A stretch of DNA of 63,727 nt from the NCBI RefSeq assembly GCF_018917935.1, contig NZ_JAHLPN010000016.1, forward strand, positions 1 through 63,727, given 5' to 3'. The position numbers were made by a program, and so were the translations under genes. The notes under the pieces were generated by a model. That model saw nothing but the letters and a program-made list of their open reading frames with translations, made no database searches and was not told the origin of the DNA. Origin of the DNA: Kineothrix sp. MSJ-39 (lineage in GTDB: Bacteria; Bacillota; Clostridia; Lachnospirales; Lachnospiraceae). Positions 25,409 to 33,710 of the stretch are shown here, piece by piece; the first letter of the stretch is position 1; every line of letters begins with the position of its first letter.

Positions 25409-26023
25409 ATGGATCAAATAAAAGGAAAACTGACAAAAATGAATCCACGAAAGGGATTCTGCAATCTGATCCTCTGTGCTGTTATTTTCTGTATCATTGC
25501 AGGAGTGGGAACGATAGCAAAGTTTGGAAGCCGGATATCGGAAATAAGGCAGCAGATACAGACGGTGGAGAATACCAGTGAGGAACAGGGACAGAATCTG
25601 GTGCGGGAAAAAGACGGAGAGAACAAAGAGCATCAGAAAGACCATGAAATTGATTGGGAAAACATAGTTACACTGCAGACCAGTGATTATGTATTTATAG
25701 GATGTCTGATAGCCGTGTTCTGGATCATTCTTGGTATTTACTGGTTATATACAACCGCATATGTTGTTTCAAAATCATGGGAAGTGGGCGCAAATGCGTG
25801 GATATTTGGTGTACTTACGCTGATAACCAATCTGTTTGGTGTGGCATGCTTATGGCTCTATATAAAACTGCATCATATATGTCCGAAGTGTGGAAAATTG
25901 CAGCCAAGAAAAGCCAATAACTGTGCTTTTTGCGGAGCAGCGATTTATGTGAAGTGCCCGGACTGTGCAAGCAGGATATCCGTGAAAGATACCTATTGTA
26001 ATGGCTGCGGTAGAAAAATGTAA
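25409..26023 (+). CDS. Membrane protein with C-terminal double zinc ribbon
   Basis: The protein has 204 residues. It has a transmembrane segment at about 17-37, a charged loop (45-85, Glu/Lys/Gln-rich), then two more segments (about 94-120 and 130-152). Two zinc-ribbon motifs follow: C158/C161…C172/C175 and C183/C186…C197/C200 (CPKCG…CAFCG and CPDC…CNGCG). No enzyme domain is seen. The ribbons are probably cytosolic. Function unknown; double ribbons often bind nucleic acid or protein partners. AAGGAGG precedes the ATG. Confidence 0.75.
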   Translation: MDQIKGKLTKMNPRKGFCNLILCAVIFCIIAGVGTIAKFGSRISEIRQQIQTVENTSEEQGQNLVREKDGENKEHQKDHEIDWENIVTLQTSDYVFIGCLIAVFWIILGIYWLYTTAYVVSKSWEVGANAWIFGVLTLITNLFGVACLWLYIKLHHICPKCGKLQPRKANNCAFCGAAIYVKCPDCASRISVKDTYCNGCGRKM

Positions 26024-26029
26024 TAGTGC

Positions 26030-26058
26030 TTGACAAATAAACGACCGTTTACTATATT
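26030..26058 (+). promoter_or_regulatory. Consensus sigma-A promoter of the TetR-GNAT-methyltransferase cluster
   Basis: TTGACA (26030-26035), a 17-base spacer and TATATT (26053-26058) lie directly upstream of the TetR gene. The long palindrome at 26035-26079 covers the spacer and -10. Confidence 0.85.
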
Positions 26059-26079
26059 AAAGTAAACGGTCGTTTATTT
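26035..26079 (+). promoter_or_regulatory. Perfect 19-bp-arm palindrome, TetR operator
   Basis: The 19-base arm 26035-26053 (starting AAATAAACGACC) is exactly complementary to 26061-26079, with a seven-base centre. It overlaps the -10 and start region of the promoter for the TetR gene just downstream. Autorepression is the obvious reading. As DNA it carries two inverted ACGACCGT-type half-sites. Confidence 0.85.
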
Positions 26080-26097
26080 AATTGGGGAGGAAATAGT

Positions 26098-26709
26098 ATG
26101 GGAAATACAAAAGAAGAAATTTTACTTGTTTCGCTGCATCTGTTTGCGCAGGATGGTTATGAAGCAGTATCCGTCAGTCAGATCGCCGGCGAGCTTGGTA
26201 TTACTAAAGGGGCTCTGTATCGGCATTATCAGAGCAAACGGGATATTTTTGACCATATTCTTGCACGTATGGAGCAGGGGGATGGGGAGCAGGCTGAAAG
26301 TCACGATATGCCGCAGGAACGGAAAGAAAATGCGCCGGAGAGCTATCAGGAGCTTTCATTTGCAGATTTTATGGCATACAGCCTGTCTATGTTTGCATAC
26401 TGGACAGAGGATGATTTTGCATCCTCTTTTCGTAAGATGCTTACCTTGGAGCAGTTCAGAAATGCGGAGATGCAGGGGCTGTATCAGCAGTATCTGGTGA
26501 GCGGACCTGTGGCATATGTAAAGGACCTGTTTGAAAGCATGAAGGTTGACAGAGCCTTCGAGAGGGCAGTGCAGTTTTATGCAACGATGTTTTTCTTTTA
26601 CAGTATGTATGACGGGGCAGAGGACAAAGAACAGGTAAAGCTGGAATTTGAGACATCGCTTAGAAAAATTGCGGAAGAATTATACGGAAATGAAAGGATT
26701 GGAAAATGA
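26098..26709 (+). CDS. TetR/AcrR-family repressor
   Basis: The protein has 203 residues. The N-terminal TetR HTH is EILLVSLHLFAQDGYEAVSV, SQIAGELGITKGALYRHYQSK (about residues 6-50). The ligand-binding half is helical and undefined, with an internal Glu/Gln-rich linker (about 57-80). GGGGAGG precedes the ATG. It lies under a perfect palindromic operator and overlaps the GNAT start by four bases (ATGA), so the two genes are translationally coupled. Confidence 0.92.
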   Translation: MGNTKEEILLVSLHLFAQDGYEAVSVSQIAGELGITKGALYRHYQSKRDIFDHILARMEQGDGEQAESHDMPQERKENAPESYQELSFADFMAYSLSMFAYWTEDDFASSFRKMLTLEQFRNAEMQGLYQQYLVSGPVAYVKDLFESMKVDRAFERAVQFYATMFFFYSMYDGAEDKEQVKLEFETSLRKIAEELYGNERIGK

Positions 26710-27329
26710 AAGATTCAATAATCATTCGGACGGAAAAAGAAAAGGAATACAGAGAAGTAGAAAATCTCGTAAGAGAGAGCTTTTGGAATGTGTATCGTCC
26801 GGGCTGTCTGGAGCATTATGTGCTGCATCAGCTCAGAAAGGATGCGGCCTTTGTACCGGAGCTTGATTTTGTGATGGAAATGGGCGGACAGATCATAGGA
26901 CAGAATATGTTTATGAAGGCAGAGATACAGGCAGATGACGGCAGAAAGATACCGATCATGACAATGGGACCAATCTGTATTGCACCGGACTTAAAGCGAA
27001 AAGGCTATGGGAAGATTCTGCTCGATTATTCACTGGAAAAGGCAAAAGAACTGGGCTGTGGAGCCATCTGTATGGAAGGAAATATTGATTTTTACGGAAA
27101 AAGCGGCTACAGACAGGCAAGTGAGTTTGGAATCCGTTATCACGGACTTACGGAAGATGATGATGCTTCCTTTTTCTTGTGTAGGGAGCTTATTCCGGGA
27201 TATCTCGATGGCATTACAGGCGAATATGCGCCGCCACAGGGCTATTATGTGGATGAGCAGGAAGCAGAGGCATTTGATAAAACATTTTACTACAAGGAAA
27301 AGAAAAAATTACCGGGACAACTGTTTTGA
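26706..27329 (+). CDS. GNAT-family N-acetyltransferase
   Basis: The protein has 207 residues. The GNAT core is seen as MTMGPICIAPDLKRKGYGKI (acetyl-CoA pyrophosphate loop RKGYGK, about residues 98-103), LLDYSLEKAKELGCGAICM and the FYGKSGY motif. The substrate is unknown. It overlaps the TetR gene by ATGA and precedes a methyltransferase, so the cluster looks like an inducible modification or detoxification unit (inference). Confidence 0.88.
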   Translation: MKDSIIIRTEKEKEYREVENLVRESFWNVYRPGCLEHYVLHQLRKDAAFVPELDFVMEMGGQIIGQNMFMKAEIQADDGRKIPIMTMGPICIAPDLKRKGYGKILLDYSLEKAKELGCGAICMEGNIDFYGKSGYRQASEFGIRYHGLTEDDDASFFLCRELIPGYLDGITGEYAPPQGYYVDEQEAEAFDKTFYYKEKKKLPGQLF

Positions 27330-27356
27330 CAGGCAGAAAGTGAGGTGCAGGTAACC

Positions 27357-28115
27357 ATGAAGGCAATGGAAAAAGACTGGTATAAGAAGATATGGACACT
27401 GGACATCCAAAATATGTCATGGGTAGAGGACACAAAAAGACAAGTAGATTTTATCATCAAAACATTGGAGCTGAAAGGAAGCGAAAAAGTTCTGGATCTT
27501 GCCTGTGGGTTTGGACGCCATGCACTGGAATTTGCAAGGCGCGGATATGATGTGACAGGAGTTGACATAACACCGGAATATGTGGCATATGCAAATGAAC
27601 AGGCAAAGAAAGAAAAATTGCAGGCTGTATTTATCTGTGCAGACATCAGAGAGGTAAAATTCACTCAAAGTTTTGACGTAGTGCTCAATATGGCAGACGG
27701 TGCGATCGGTTATCTGGAAAATGATGAGGAAAACAAAAAGATATTTCATGTGGTCGCAGATGCACTGAAAAAGGGCGGAAAACACTTTATGGATATTATG
27801 AATGGAAGCTATGCGGATACACATTTCCCCTGTAAACTGTGGGATGCGGGAGAAAGTGGTCTGACACTATCCGCATTTGAATGGGATAAAGCTACCAGAA
27901 CACTGCTTTATGGTCAGGTAGACTATGCTTACGATAAGCCGCTCACAAAGCCGGAGCTTGAGGAAGGAAATTCGATCAGACTGTATACACTGGATGAGAT
28001 CGCAGCAATGACAGAGCCTTTGGGGATGCAGATACATAGTAGTTATGCGGATTTTGACGGGAAACCTTCGTCGGATCAGGCTATTCAGCTACTGATATAT
28101 TCTGTACGGAAATAG
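27357..28115 (+). CDS. Class I SAM-dependent methyltransferase
   Basis: The protein has 252 residues. The SAM-binding motif I VLDLACGFGRHALEFARRGY (about 46-65) is followed by VTGVDITPEYV, then FDVVLNMADGAIGYL (motif II) and LKKGGKHFMDI. It belongs to the large Methyltransf_25/11 group. The substrate is unknown. The ATG at 27357 follows GTGAGGTG; a GTG at 27345 lies inside that site. It is the third gene of the TetR cluster and ends at a strong terminator. Confidence 0.85.
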   Translation: MKAMEKDWYKKIWTLDIQNMSWVEDTKRQVDFIIKTLELKGSEKVLDLACGFGRHALEFARRGYDVTGVDITPEYVAYANEQAKKEKLQAVFICADIREVKFTQSFDVVLNMADGAIGYLENDEENKKIFHVVADALKKGGKHFMDIMNGSYADTHFPCKLWDAGESGLTLSAFEWDKATRTLLYGQVDYAYDKPLTKPELEEGNSIRLYTLDEIAAMTEPLGMQIHSSYADFDGKPSSDQAIQLLIYSVRK

Positions 28116-28152
28116 AAAACAGGACTTTCCGATCCGGGAAGTCCTGTTTTAT
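28116..28152. terminator. Terminator between the methyltransferase and the collagen-like gene
   Basis: AAAACAGGACTTTCC pairs with GGGAAGTCCTGTTTT around a short loop, with A/T runs on both sides. It lies between two convergent genes and probably works both ways. Confidence 0.88.
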
Positions 28153-28161
28153 TTTAATCAT

Positions 28162-29445
28162 TTACACGGTAGGTGGCTCATAGCTGACGTCAACTTCACT
28201 CCATTGTACCCAGACGGAGGTGCGGGCAGCACCATTGGAGATAAAGGAGCGGATCTCGCATAAGGACCAGAGTTTTGTTTCGGGATCTTGTTGGCGGATC
28301 TTGATGCTGTGAGATTCCTGCGATTGTGTATACATCAGATCGTCAATGACGGTCCGGGTCGAGATGGTTGCATTATTAAAGGTCTGTGATTCAACGGAGC
28401 TTCCATTATAAATAGCAATTCTACGTATATCAGTGAGAACGGGAACAGTCGTATCTTTGGCAGCGACGCTGATCCGGACAGAAGTAGTGGAAGTATTCTG
28501 ATAAGTCAGAATCAGATTTCTTAATGGAATATTCAGAGTACTGCCGGAAGCAGAAAGATTTACATGATATTCCTCAAGTGGTTTAAACAGGTTAGGCGTT
28601 GTGATATCTTCTGCAGGTGTTTTAAAGTTCAACTTATAAGTGAGCGGTGTATCCTCTACAACCGTGATGACAGGAGTCTCGCCGGTGTCGCCTTTTGGTC
28701 CCTGGATACCCTGCTCCCCCTTTTCACCGGTATCACCCTTGTCACCTTTGGGACCAGTCTCGCCGGTGTCGCCTTTCGGTCCTTGGATACCTGGTTCGCC
28801 TTTTTCGCCGGTATCACCCTTGTCACCTTTGGGACCGGTTTCGCCGGTGTCACCTTTCGGTCCCTGGATACCTGGCTCACCCTGTGGACCTGCAGGGCCC
28901 TCTGGACCGGGAATGCCCTGCTCGCCTTGAGGCCCGGGGCAGCCTTTATCGCCCTGAATTCCCTGCGGGCCAAGTTCACCCTGTGGACCCTGCATACCTA
29001 CAGGTCCTTGTTCGCCGATCGGACCGCGTTCGCCCTTTTCACCACGTTCTCCTTTCGGACCGGGAGGTCCCATAGGACCGGGATCACCCTGTGGCCCAAT
29101 CGGCCCTTTATCCCCTTTGGGCCCGATCGGCCCCGGATTCCCCTGAATACCCTGAGGACCAATATCTCCGGTATCTCCTTTCGGACCAATATCTCCACGG
29201 ACACCTTGTGGACCTCTCGGCCCCATAGGTCCTGCAGCACCTCGTGGGCCGACAGGACCGGTACATCCGGTTTCTCCTTTTACACCGCGTGGCCCCATAG
29301 GACCCTGCTCACCGCGCGGACCTTGTTCACCACGAGGCCCTTCCGGCCCCATAGGACCGGGAGGACCCTGAATCGTTACATAAGTGCCGCAGGAATCATA
29401 GCCACCGCAGCAATTTCTGCATTTATTATTTGGACAATTCATCAT
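28162..29445 (-). CDS. Collagen-like (Gly-X-Y) repeat protein
   Basis: The protein has 427 residues. A short Cys-rich head (about 1-22, [16 protein letters not shown]) is followed by about 78 uninterrupted Gly-X-Y triplets (about 27-258). A globular C-terminal domain of about 165 residues follows, rich in beta strands. Gly-X-Y tracts form triple helices in bacterial surface filaments and in BclA-type spore surface proteins, whose C domains are jelly-roll trimers. Two near-identical 81-bp DNA repeats lie at about 28700-28861. No signal peptide or LPXTG is seen, so spore or exosporium deposition is possible (inference). A second ATG is at 29442, and the ribosome binding site is weak. Confidence 0.85.
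   Translation of the reverse strand: MMNCPNNKCRNCCGGYDSCGTYVTIQGPPGPMGPEGPRGEQGPRGEQGPMGPRGVKGETGCTGPVGPRGAAGPMGPRGPQGVRGDIGPKGDTGDIGPQGIQGNPGPIGPKGDKGPIGPQGDPGPMGPPGPKGERGEKGERGPIGEQGPVGMQGPQGELGPQGIQGDKGCPGPQGEQGIPGPEGPAGPQGEPGIQGPKGDTGETGPKGDKGDTGEKGEPGIQGPKGDTGETGPKGDKGDTGEKGEQGIQGPKGDTGETPVITVVEDTPLTYKLNFKTPAEDITTPNLFKPLEEYHVNLSASGSTLNIPLRNLILTYQNTSTTSVRISVAAKDTTVPVLTDIRRIAIYNGSSVESQTFNNATISTRTVIDDLMYTQSQESHSIKIRQQDPETKLWSLCEIRSFISNGAARTSVWVQWSEVDVSYEPPTV
28690..28880 (-). repeat. 81-bp tandem repeats in the collagen-like gene
   Basis: The blocks beginning at 28700, 28781 and 28862 repeat with an 81-base period (27 residues, nine triplets). The two full units are nearly identical and the third is partial. 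Such repeats readily change copy number. Confidence 0.8.
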
Positions 29446-29506
29446 AGAAATACCACATCATTGTTTTGCTATTATCATATGCAGAAAAGCATGGATTGGG
29501 CAATAA

Positions 29507-29540
29507 AAAACAGGCTTCCGTAATCGGACAGCCTGTTTTA
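29507..29540 (-). terminator. Terminator downstream of the PH-domain gene (minus strand)
   Basis: AAAACAGGCT (29507-29516) is complementary to AGCCTGTTTT (29530-29539), with inner arms TCCG/CGGA. On the minus strand a T-run follows, placing it downstream of the PH-domain gene and upstream of the collagen-like gene. Confidence 0.75.
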
Positions 29541-29597
29541 TGTTATGGCGACGAGGAAAATGCATGCATTTATGCAGTGCATTTGACGATCGCTAAT

Positions 29598-29631
29598 CAG
29601 AGCGAGATTCGCAGAGCGTATCTCGTCTCTG
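29598..29631. repeat. Second copy of the GAGATTCGCAGAGCG hairpin
   Basis: CAGAG…GAGAT pairs with ATCTC…CTCTG. The 15-base core 29604-29618 is identical to part of the rlmD terminator at 23412-23454. No T-run is present on the plus strand. Confidence 0.5.
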
Positions 29632-29652
29632 TACGATAAGTAACCTATGAAA

Positions 29653-30039
29653 TTAATGTGTATTTTCGTCATCGTCGTCATCATCCATATCATGACTGAT
29701 GTATTCACGACTGCTGACTCTTTTTCTGGTACGTTCTTCTTCCACCAGTTCGGAAATCATTTCCTTGACATTTTTGGAATCCTTAATATTTTTGATTTCA
29801 AAATCGCCCATTGTTTTATCGGCGGAACAGCATTTGATCGTGCCAAGACCGAATAATCGCTGCCAGAGCTTACGCTCCAGAGACAGATCCATGATCCTGT
29901 ACAGACGGACTTCATCTTCTTTTGTGCTGAGTAAGCCTGTGCTGATGAAAAGTCTGTCCTCCGTTAAACTGTATTTTGTAAATGTCCAAGGAAGACCGAA
30001 AATGATACGTTTTCTGTCTTTCCATTTTATCTCTGCCAT
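29653..30039 (-). CDS. PH domain-containing protein (bPH_2-like)
   Basis: The protein has 128 residues. The body is a bacterial PH-like fold: WKDRKRIIFGLPWTFTKYSL, then DRLFISTGLLSTKEDEVRLY and RIMDLSLERKLWQRLFGLGT, IKCCSADKTMGDFEIKNIKD. The tail is acidic with a run of Asp. It lacks transmembrane segments. bPH_2 proteins are often membrane- or envelope-stress related, but the role is unknown. A remnant of a similar domain exists at 47474-47701. It is divergent from the AT-rich membrane gene. Confidence 0.8.
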   Translation of the reverse strand: MAEIKWKDRKRIIFGLPWTFTKYSLTEDRLFISTGLLSTKEDEVRLYRIMDLSLERKLWQRLFGLGTIKCCSADKTMGDFEIKNIKDSKNVKEMISELVEEERTRKRVSSREYISHDMDDDDDDENTH

Positions 30040-30097
30040 ATGGTACCTCCCAACTATTTTATAAAGATGGTAACACGCTTATTTTTGTTTGTAAATG

Positions 30098-30126
30098 TTT
30101 ATGGGGGAAATAATTTATGGTATAAT
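30098..30126 (+). promoter_or_regulatory. Putative promoter of the AT-rich membrane gene
   Basis: TTTATG (30098-30103), a 17-base spacer and a perfect TATAAT (30121-30126) lie about 95 bases before the start codon at 30222. Confidence 0.5.
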
Positions 30127-30221
30127 ATTAAAAATACATGACACTAAAGGTAATATATGTTTGGGTGAGAATATACAAACAGAAATTTATAATATACTAA
30201 TGGGGAGGATGGGGGTAACAG

Positions 30222-31070
30222 ATGGATAAAAAAGAGCAGGAAGAACGGCGTCTGATTAATGAAATAAATGAAAAAAAGTTCAAAAATAATGTAAAATATT
30301 TAATGGAACATAGTGGATCATTGACTGTTTTTATAACTGTAATCACTGCAATCGTTACTTTTATTTTTAAAACATTTATCGTTGCTTATGATTGTGGAAC
30401 ATTGGATCATTATGGGATTATACATGGATATATTAGTATATCGAATGAAGGAAAAGTGTACGTTGTATTTTTGTATATGGCATTTTTTGTATTATATTTA
30501 GTAATATGTAATCAAATGTATAAATGGATAAGAATAAGGGGACTTAAGAATATTATTGAGTTTATTGGAACTTATATATTCACTATGTTTATTGTATTTC
30601 TGGTTATTCAGTATAGAGAAGGAGAAAAAGGTATTCGAGACTTCTTCACAATAGGAAATGGTATTGTTCTTTTTATAGTTGTCCTTTTTATGATTGTTCC
30701 AGGAATACTTTGTGTTCATTCTTTTCATGCTGATCAACAGGAATCTAATCATAAATCATATGTACATAAATATTTTAATATTAAGGTGTTAGCAATATTG
30801 TTAATTGGTATATCGCTAGAAATTTCCATTATCTATGGGTGGGGGAGAAGTAGTGCTAACAGTAAAAAAAATTATAAAATCATTAACAACACAGAGGCAG
30901 TAATTTATGAAAATGCAGATATTTATATCGTGTCTCCATGTGAGATAGATGAAACAAATAATATTGTCATATTTAACCATACACAGAAAATAATAGATAA
31001 GAAAAATGTCACAACAGAACAACAACGATTTGAAAAGGTATCTTTAGGTAAAGTGGCTATGACTAAATAG
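30222..31070 (+). CDS. AT-rich polytopic membrane protein, unknown
   Basis: The protein has 282 residues. It has about five hydrophobic segments (about 32-58, 82-105, 112-133, 148-170 and 188-206), a basic N-terminal helix (KKEQEERRLINEINEKKF) and a C-terminal extramembrane part of about 75 residues. No family is recognised. The codons are markedly AT-rich (many TTA, ATA, AAT) compared with its neighbours, which suggests recent transfer. It lies 21 bp ahead of the Fic gene. GGGGAGG and further G-runs precede the ATG. Confidence 0.7.
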   Translation: MDKKEQEERRLINEINEKKFKNNVKYLMEHSGSLTVFITVITAIVTFIFKTFIVAYDCGTLDHYGIIHGYISISNEGKVYVVFLYMAFFVLYLVICNQMYKWIRIRGLKNIIEFIGTYIFTMFIVFLVIQYREGEKGIRDFFTIGNGIVLFIVVLFMIVPGILCVHSFHADQQESNHKSYVHKYFNIKVLAILLIGISLEISIIYGWGRSSANSKKNYKIINNTEAVIYENADIYIVSPCEIDETNNIVIFNHTQKIIDKKNVTTEQQRFEKVSLGKVAMTK

Positions 31071-31091
31071 AATCTATGAGAAGGAGCAAAC

Positions 31092-31823
31092 ATGGTTCAG
31101 TATAAAAAATGGTTGATCGAGCGGTTCATGATCGAGAGAAAGCGTTTTGACCGGTCAGGGGTATATGCATATACACAACGGACAATGGCGTATAATTCCA
31201 ATAAGATAGAGGGAAGTACACTGACACCGGAGCAGACAGCCTCTTTATTTGATGAAGGGACACTTCCGCAAAATAATGATTATTACAGGGCAAAAGACGT
31301 AGAAGAAACAAATGGTCATTTTTTGATGTTTAACTATATGCTGGATACATTGCAGGAAGAGTTATCAGAAGAATTGATCAAGAGATTTCATTATGAATTA
31401 AAGTCGGGGGTATTTGAAGATAGAGCAAACGGATATGCGATCGGTGCGTATAAGACCCGTCCGAATATGGTGGGCATGTATAAGACAGTTCTGCCTAAAG
31501 ATGTCGGGGTGGAAATGGAAAAACTGCTTAATTGGTACCATGAACAGGAAAAAGATATCAAAACACTTGCTGAATTTCATGCCAGGTATGAGGCAATTCA
31601 TCCTTTTCAGGACGGAAATGGCAGGACAGGAAGGCTTCTTCTGTTCAGAGAAAGTCTGAAAAATGAAACGCTTTCTCCGTTTATTATACTGGATGACGAT
31701 AGAAATGCTTATATAGAAGGACTGAAAGAATACCGGGAAAGTAAAAAAGTAGACAAGCTGGTACAGTTAATGGAGAAGGAAATGAAAAGCTATTATGAAG
31801 AATGCCAGTATTTTATGGAATAA
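31092..31823 (+). CDS. fic: Fic-family protein (AMPylase-type), class II with N-terminal inhibitory motif
   Basis: The protein has 243 residues. The catalytic motif HPFQDGNGRTGR starts at H170 and matches HxFx(D/E)GNGRxxR, so the AMP-transferase site is intact. The N-terminal SNKIEG (S36-E40-G41) fits the (S/T)xxxE(G/N) inhibitory helix; class II Fic proteins carry it in cis and it blocks ATP gamma-phosphate binding. No separate antitoxin is needed and none is seen. The target protein is unknown. AGAAGGAG precedes the ATG. The AlkD-like gene follows 21 bp later. Confidence 0.93.
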   Translation: MVQYKKWLIERFMIERKRFDRSGVYAYTQRTMAYNSNKIEGSTLTPEQTASLFDEGTLPQNNDYYRAKDVEETNGHFLMFNYMLDTLQEELSEELIKRFHYELKSGVFEDRANGYAIGAYKTRPNMVGMYKTVLPKDVGVEMEKLLNWYHEQEKDIKTLAEFHARYEAIHPFQDGNGRTGRLLLFRESLKNETLSPFIILDDDRNAYIEGLKEYRESKKVDKLVQLMEKEMKSYYEECQYFME

Positions 31824-31844
31824 ACAAAGGAACAGGTACACTCC

Positions 31845-32519
31845 ATGACTTCACTACAAAAGCAGTTATTTTCCATGCAGGATCTGGCATATAGGGATTT
31901 TCACAGCAATCTGATGCCGGGTATTGATAAGAATACGATCATCGGGATACGGACACCGCAGCTTCGGAAATTTGCAAAGCAGCTGGCACAAACAGAGGAA
32001 GCAGAGCAGTTTCTGCGCCAGCTGCCGCATCAATATTATGAAGAAAATAATCTGCATATGATGCTGATCACGCAGATCAAAGAATATGAGAGCTGTCTGG
32101 CAGAGGTAGAACGCTTTCTGCCTTATGTAGATAATTGGGCGACCTGTGATCTTCCAGTGCCTAAATGCTTTGAAAAGCACAAAAAAGAGCTTATAACGGT
32201 TATCAGAAAGTGGATTTCATCCGAAAAAACATATATAGTACGTTACGGGATCGGGCTGCTGATGCGTCTTTATCTGGATGGGGATTTTGATCCTGTGTAT
32301 CTGGAGCTTGTCACAGCGGTGCGGTCAGAGAAATATTATGTAAACATGATGATCGCATGGTATCTGGCGACAGCACTGGCAAAGCAGTGGGAGGAGACAA
32401 TCCCCTATTTAGAGGAGCATCGTCTGCCGGAATGGGTACACAGAAAAACGATCCAGAAAGCGATCGAAAGTTACCGCATCACAAAAGAACAGAAGGAATA
32501 CTTGCGCAGTCTGCGTTAG
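31845..32519 (+). CDS. DNA alkylation repair protein (AlkD-like HEAT-repeat)
   Basis: This 224-residue all-helical protein of the DNA_alkylation/AlkD family contains GIRTPQLRKFAKQLAQT, NNLHMMLITQIKEYE, VDNWATCDLPVPKCF, then TYIVRYGIGLLMRLYLD and MMIAWYLATALAKQWEE. In AlkD, HEAT repeats scan DNA and excise N3/N7 alkylpurines. The Trp and Asp of VDNWATCD correspond to the conserved active region. It lies just behind fic and just before the diguanylate cyclase gene. Confidence 0.88.
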   Translation: MTSLQKQLFSMQDLAYRDFHSNLMPGIDKNTIIGIRTPQLRKFAKQLAQTEEAEQFLRQLPHQYYEENNLHMMLITQIKEYESCLAEVERFLPYVDNWATCDLPVPKCFEKHKKELITVIRKWISSEKTYIVRYGIGLLMRLYLDGDFDPVYLELVTAVRSEKYYVNMMIAWYLATALAKQWEETIPYLEEHRLPEWVHRKTIQKAIESYRITKEQKEYLRSLR

Positions 32520-32543
32520 CGGCGGGTATCCAGGGGATAGAAA

Positions 32544-33596
32544 ATGAAAAAAGACAGTACTTTTTATCAGGCAAAGTTTGAATATTACAGAAGCATCAAT
32601 ATGTGGCTGGTTATCGTGATCAGTCTCTCTTCTTTATCTTATACCGTTTCAGACTGGTATCTGTTTGGGCGGATCAATCTGGTGACGGTTCCGGCAAGAA
32701 CAGCCATACTGATCCCATTTGCCATATTTATGATCGTCAATGCAAAGGTCAATGATTACAGGATCATTGTACCGCTTTCCTATCTGGTGGGGCACAGTGT
32801 CATGTGGTGTACGATCGGCGCCTGTGTGTATCTGCCGGATCTGACATTTGCAAGTGACGGTTTTATCATTATCATGGCAATCTTTATTTTGCTGGGATTT
32901 GCCGCACCATGCAAGTGGGGCATTGTGCTGACAGGCCTTATTTTTGTGGATATTGCGATCGCCAACACATTTCTGCATTATCCGGAATTTGCCATGATGC
33001 TGATCCTGGGAATCCCGTTTTATGTGGGGATCTGTATGATCGACTGGGCAATAGAACGGACGTATCTTTCCCAGTACGAGGCAAAGCAGCAGCTGGAAGA
33101 AAATGCATATCATGACCAGCTTACAGGAATTTACAACCGCAATATCATGGACTCCATTATTGATGAGAAGAAATGTTTCAGGTGCTTTGGTGGCAAAAAT
33201 TTATGTGTGCAGCTGATGGATATCGATCTGTTTAAGCATGTGAACGACACTTATGGTCATGAGGGTGGAGATGTCGTGCTGAAGGAAATTGTCAAACTGG
33301 CTGTTTCACAGACGACGGATGTACCAAATTACATGATCCGCTGGGGCGGAGAAGAGTTTTTGCTGATCACGCAGGAATCGCCTGCCATGGCGGTAAACCG
33401 CGCAGAAAAGATCCGCAGGATAATTGAGACGCAGGCAAGAAGTGTATGTCCTGTTACGGTTTCCATCGGCGTCACAATTTATGAAGGCGGCGATTACAAT
33501 CATGCAGTCCAGAAAGCTGATCAGGCATTGTATATTGCCAAAAACAGTGGCAGAAATCAGGTATATGTGGAAGAGAGTATGCAACGTAAAATTTAA
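32544..33596 (+). CDS. Membrane-bound diguanylate cyclase
   Basis: The protein has 350 residues. It has five or six transmembrane segments (about 19-170), a coiled linker (about 173-188), and a GGDEF domain starting DQLTGIYNRN (191). The active loop is RWGGEEF (GGEEF 268-272), an active-type signature making c-di-GMP from two GTP. No RxxD inhibitory site precedes it, so product inhibition at an I-site is unlikely. The sensory ligand of the membrane part is unknown. AGGGG precedes the ATG. Confidence 0.9.
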   Translation: MKKDSTFYQAKFEYYRSINMWLVIVISLSSLSYTVSDWYLFGRINLVTVPARTAILIPFAIFMIVNAKVNDYRIIVPLSYLVGHSVMWCTIGACVYLPDLTFASDGFIIIMAIFILLGFAAPCKWGIVLTGLIFVDIAIANTFLHYPEFAMMLILGIPFYVGICMIDWAIERTYLSQYEAKQQLEENAYHDQLTGIYNRNIMDSIIDEKKCFRCFGGKNLCVQLMDIDLFKHVNDTYGHEGGDVVLKEIVKLAVSQTTDVPNYMIRWGGEEFLLITQESPAMAVNRAEKIRRIIETQARSVCPVTVSIGVTIYEGGDYNHAVQKADQALYIAKNSGRNQVYVEESMQRKI

Positions 33597-33636
33597 ACAT
33601 GAGAAAATGTTTCATAATTTGTTTATATATATTTAA

Positions 33637-33665
33637 TTGACCTGTCATGGCACCTGCCCTATAAT
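33637..33665 (+). promoter_or_regulatory. Promoter of the first ABC exporter operon
   Basis: TTGACC (33637-33642), a 17-base spacer and TATAAT (33660-33665) lie 45 bases before the first start codon. Confidence 0.8.
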
Positions 33666-33710
33666 CAGAGACATTGACCGATGTATGAGATTTAATGGAG
33701 GCGCCTTGAG

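Noticed and set aside
28564-29523. Long open frame on the plus strand opposite the collagen-like gene
   Set aside because: It is the antisense image of Gly-X-Y codons; the minus-strand protein has clear periodic triplets and a terminator after it.
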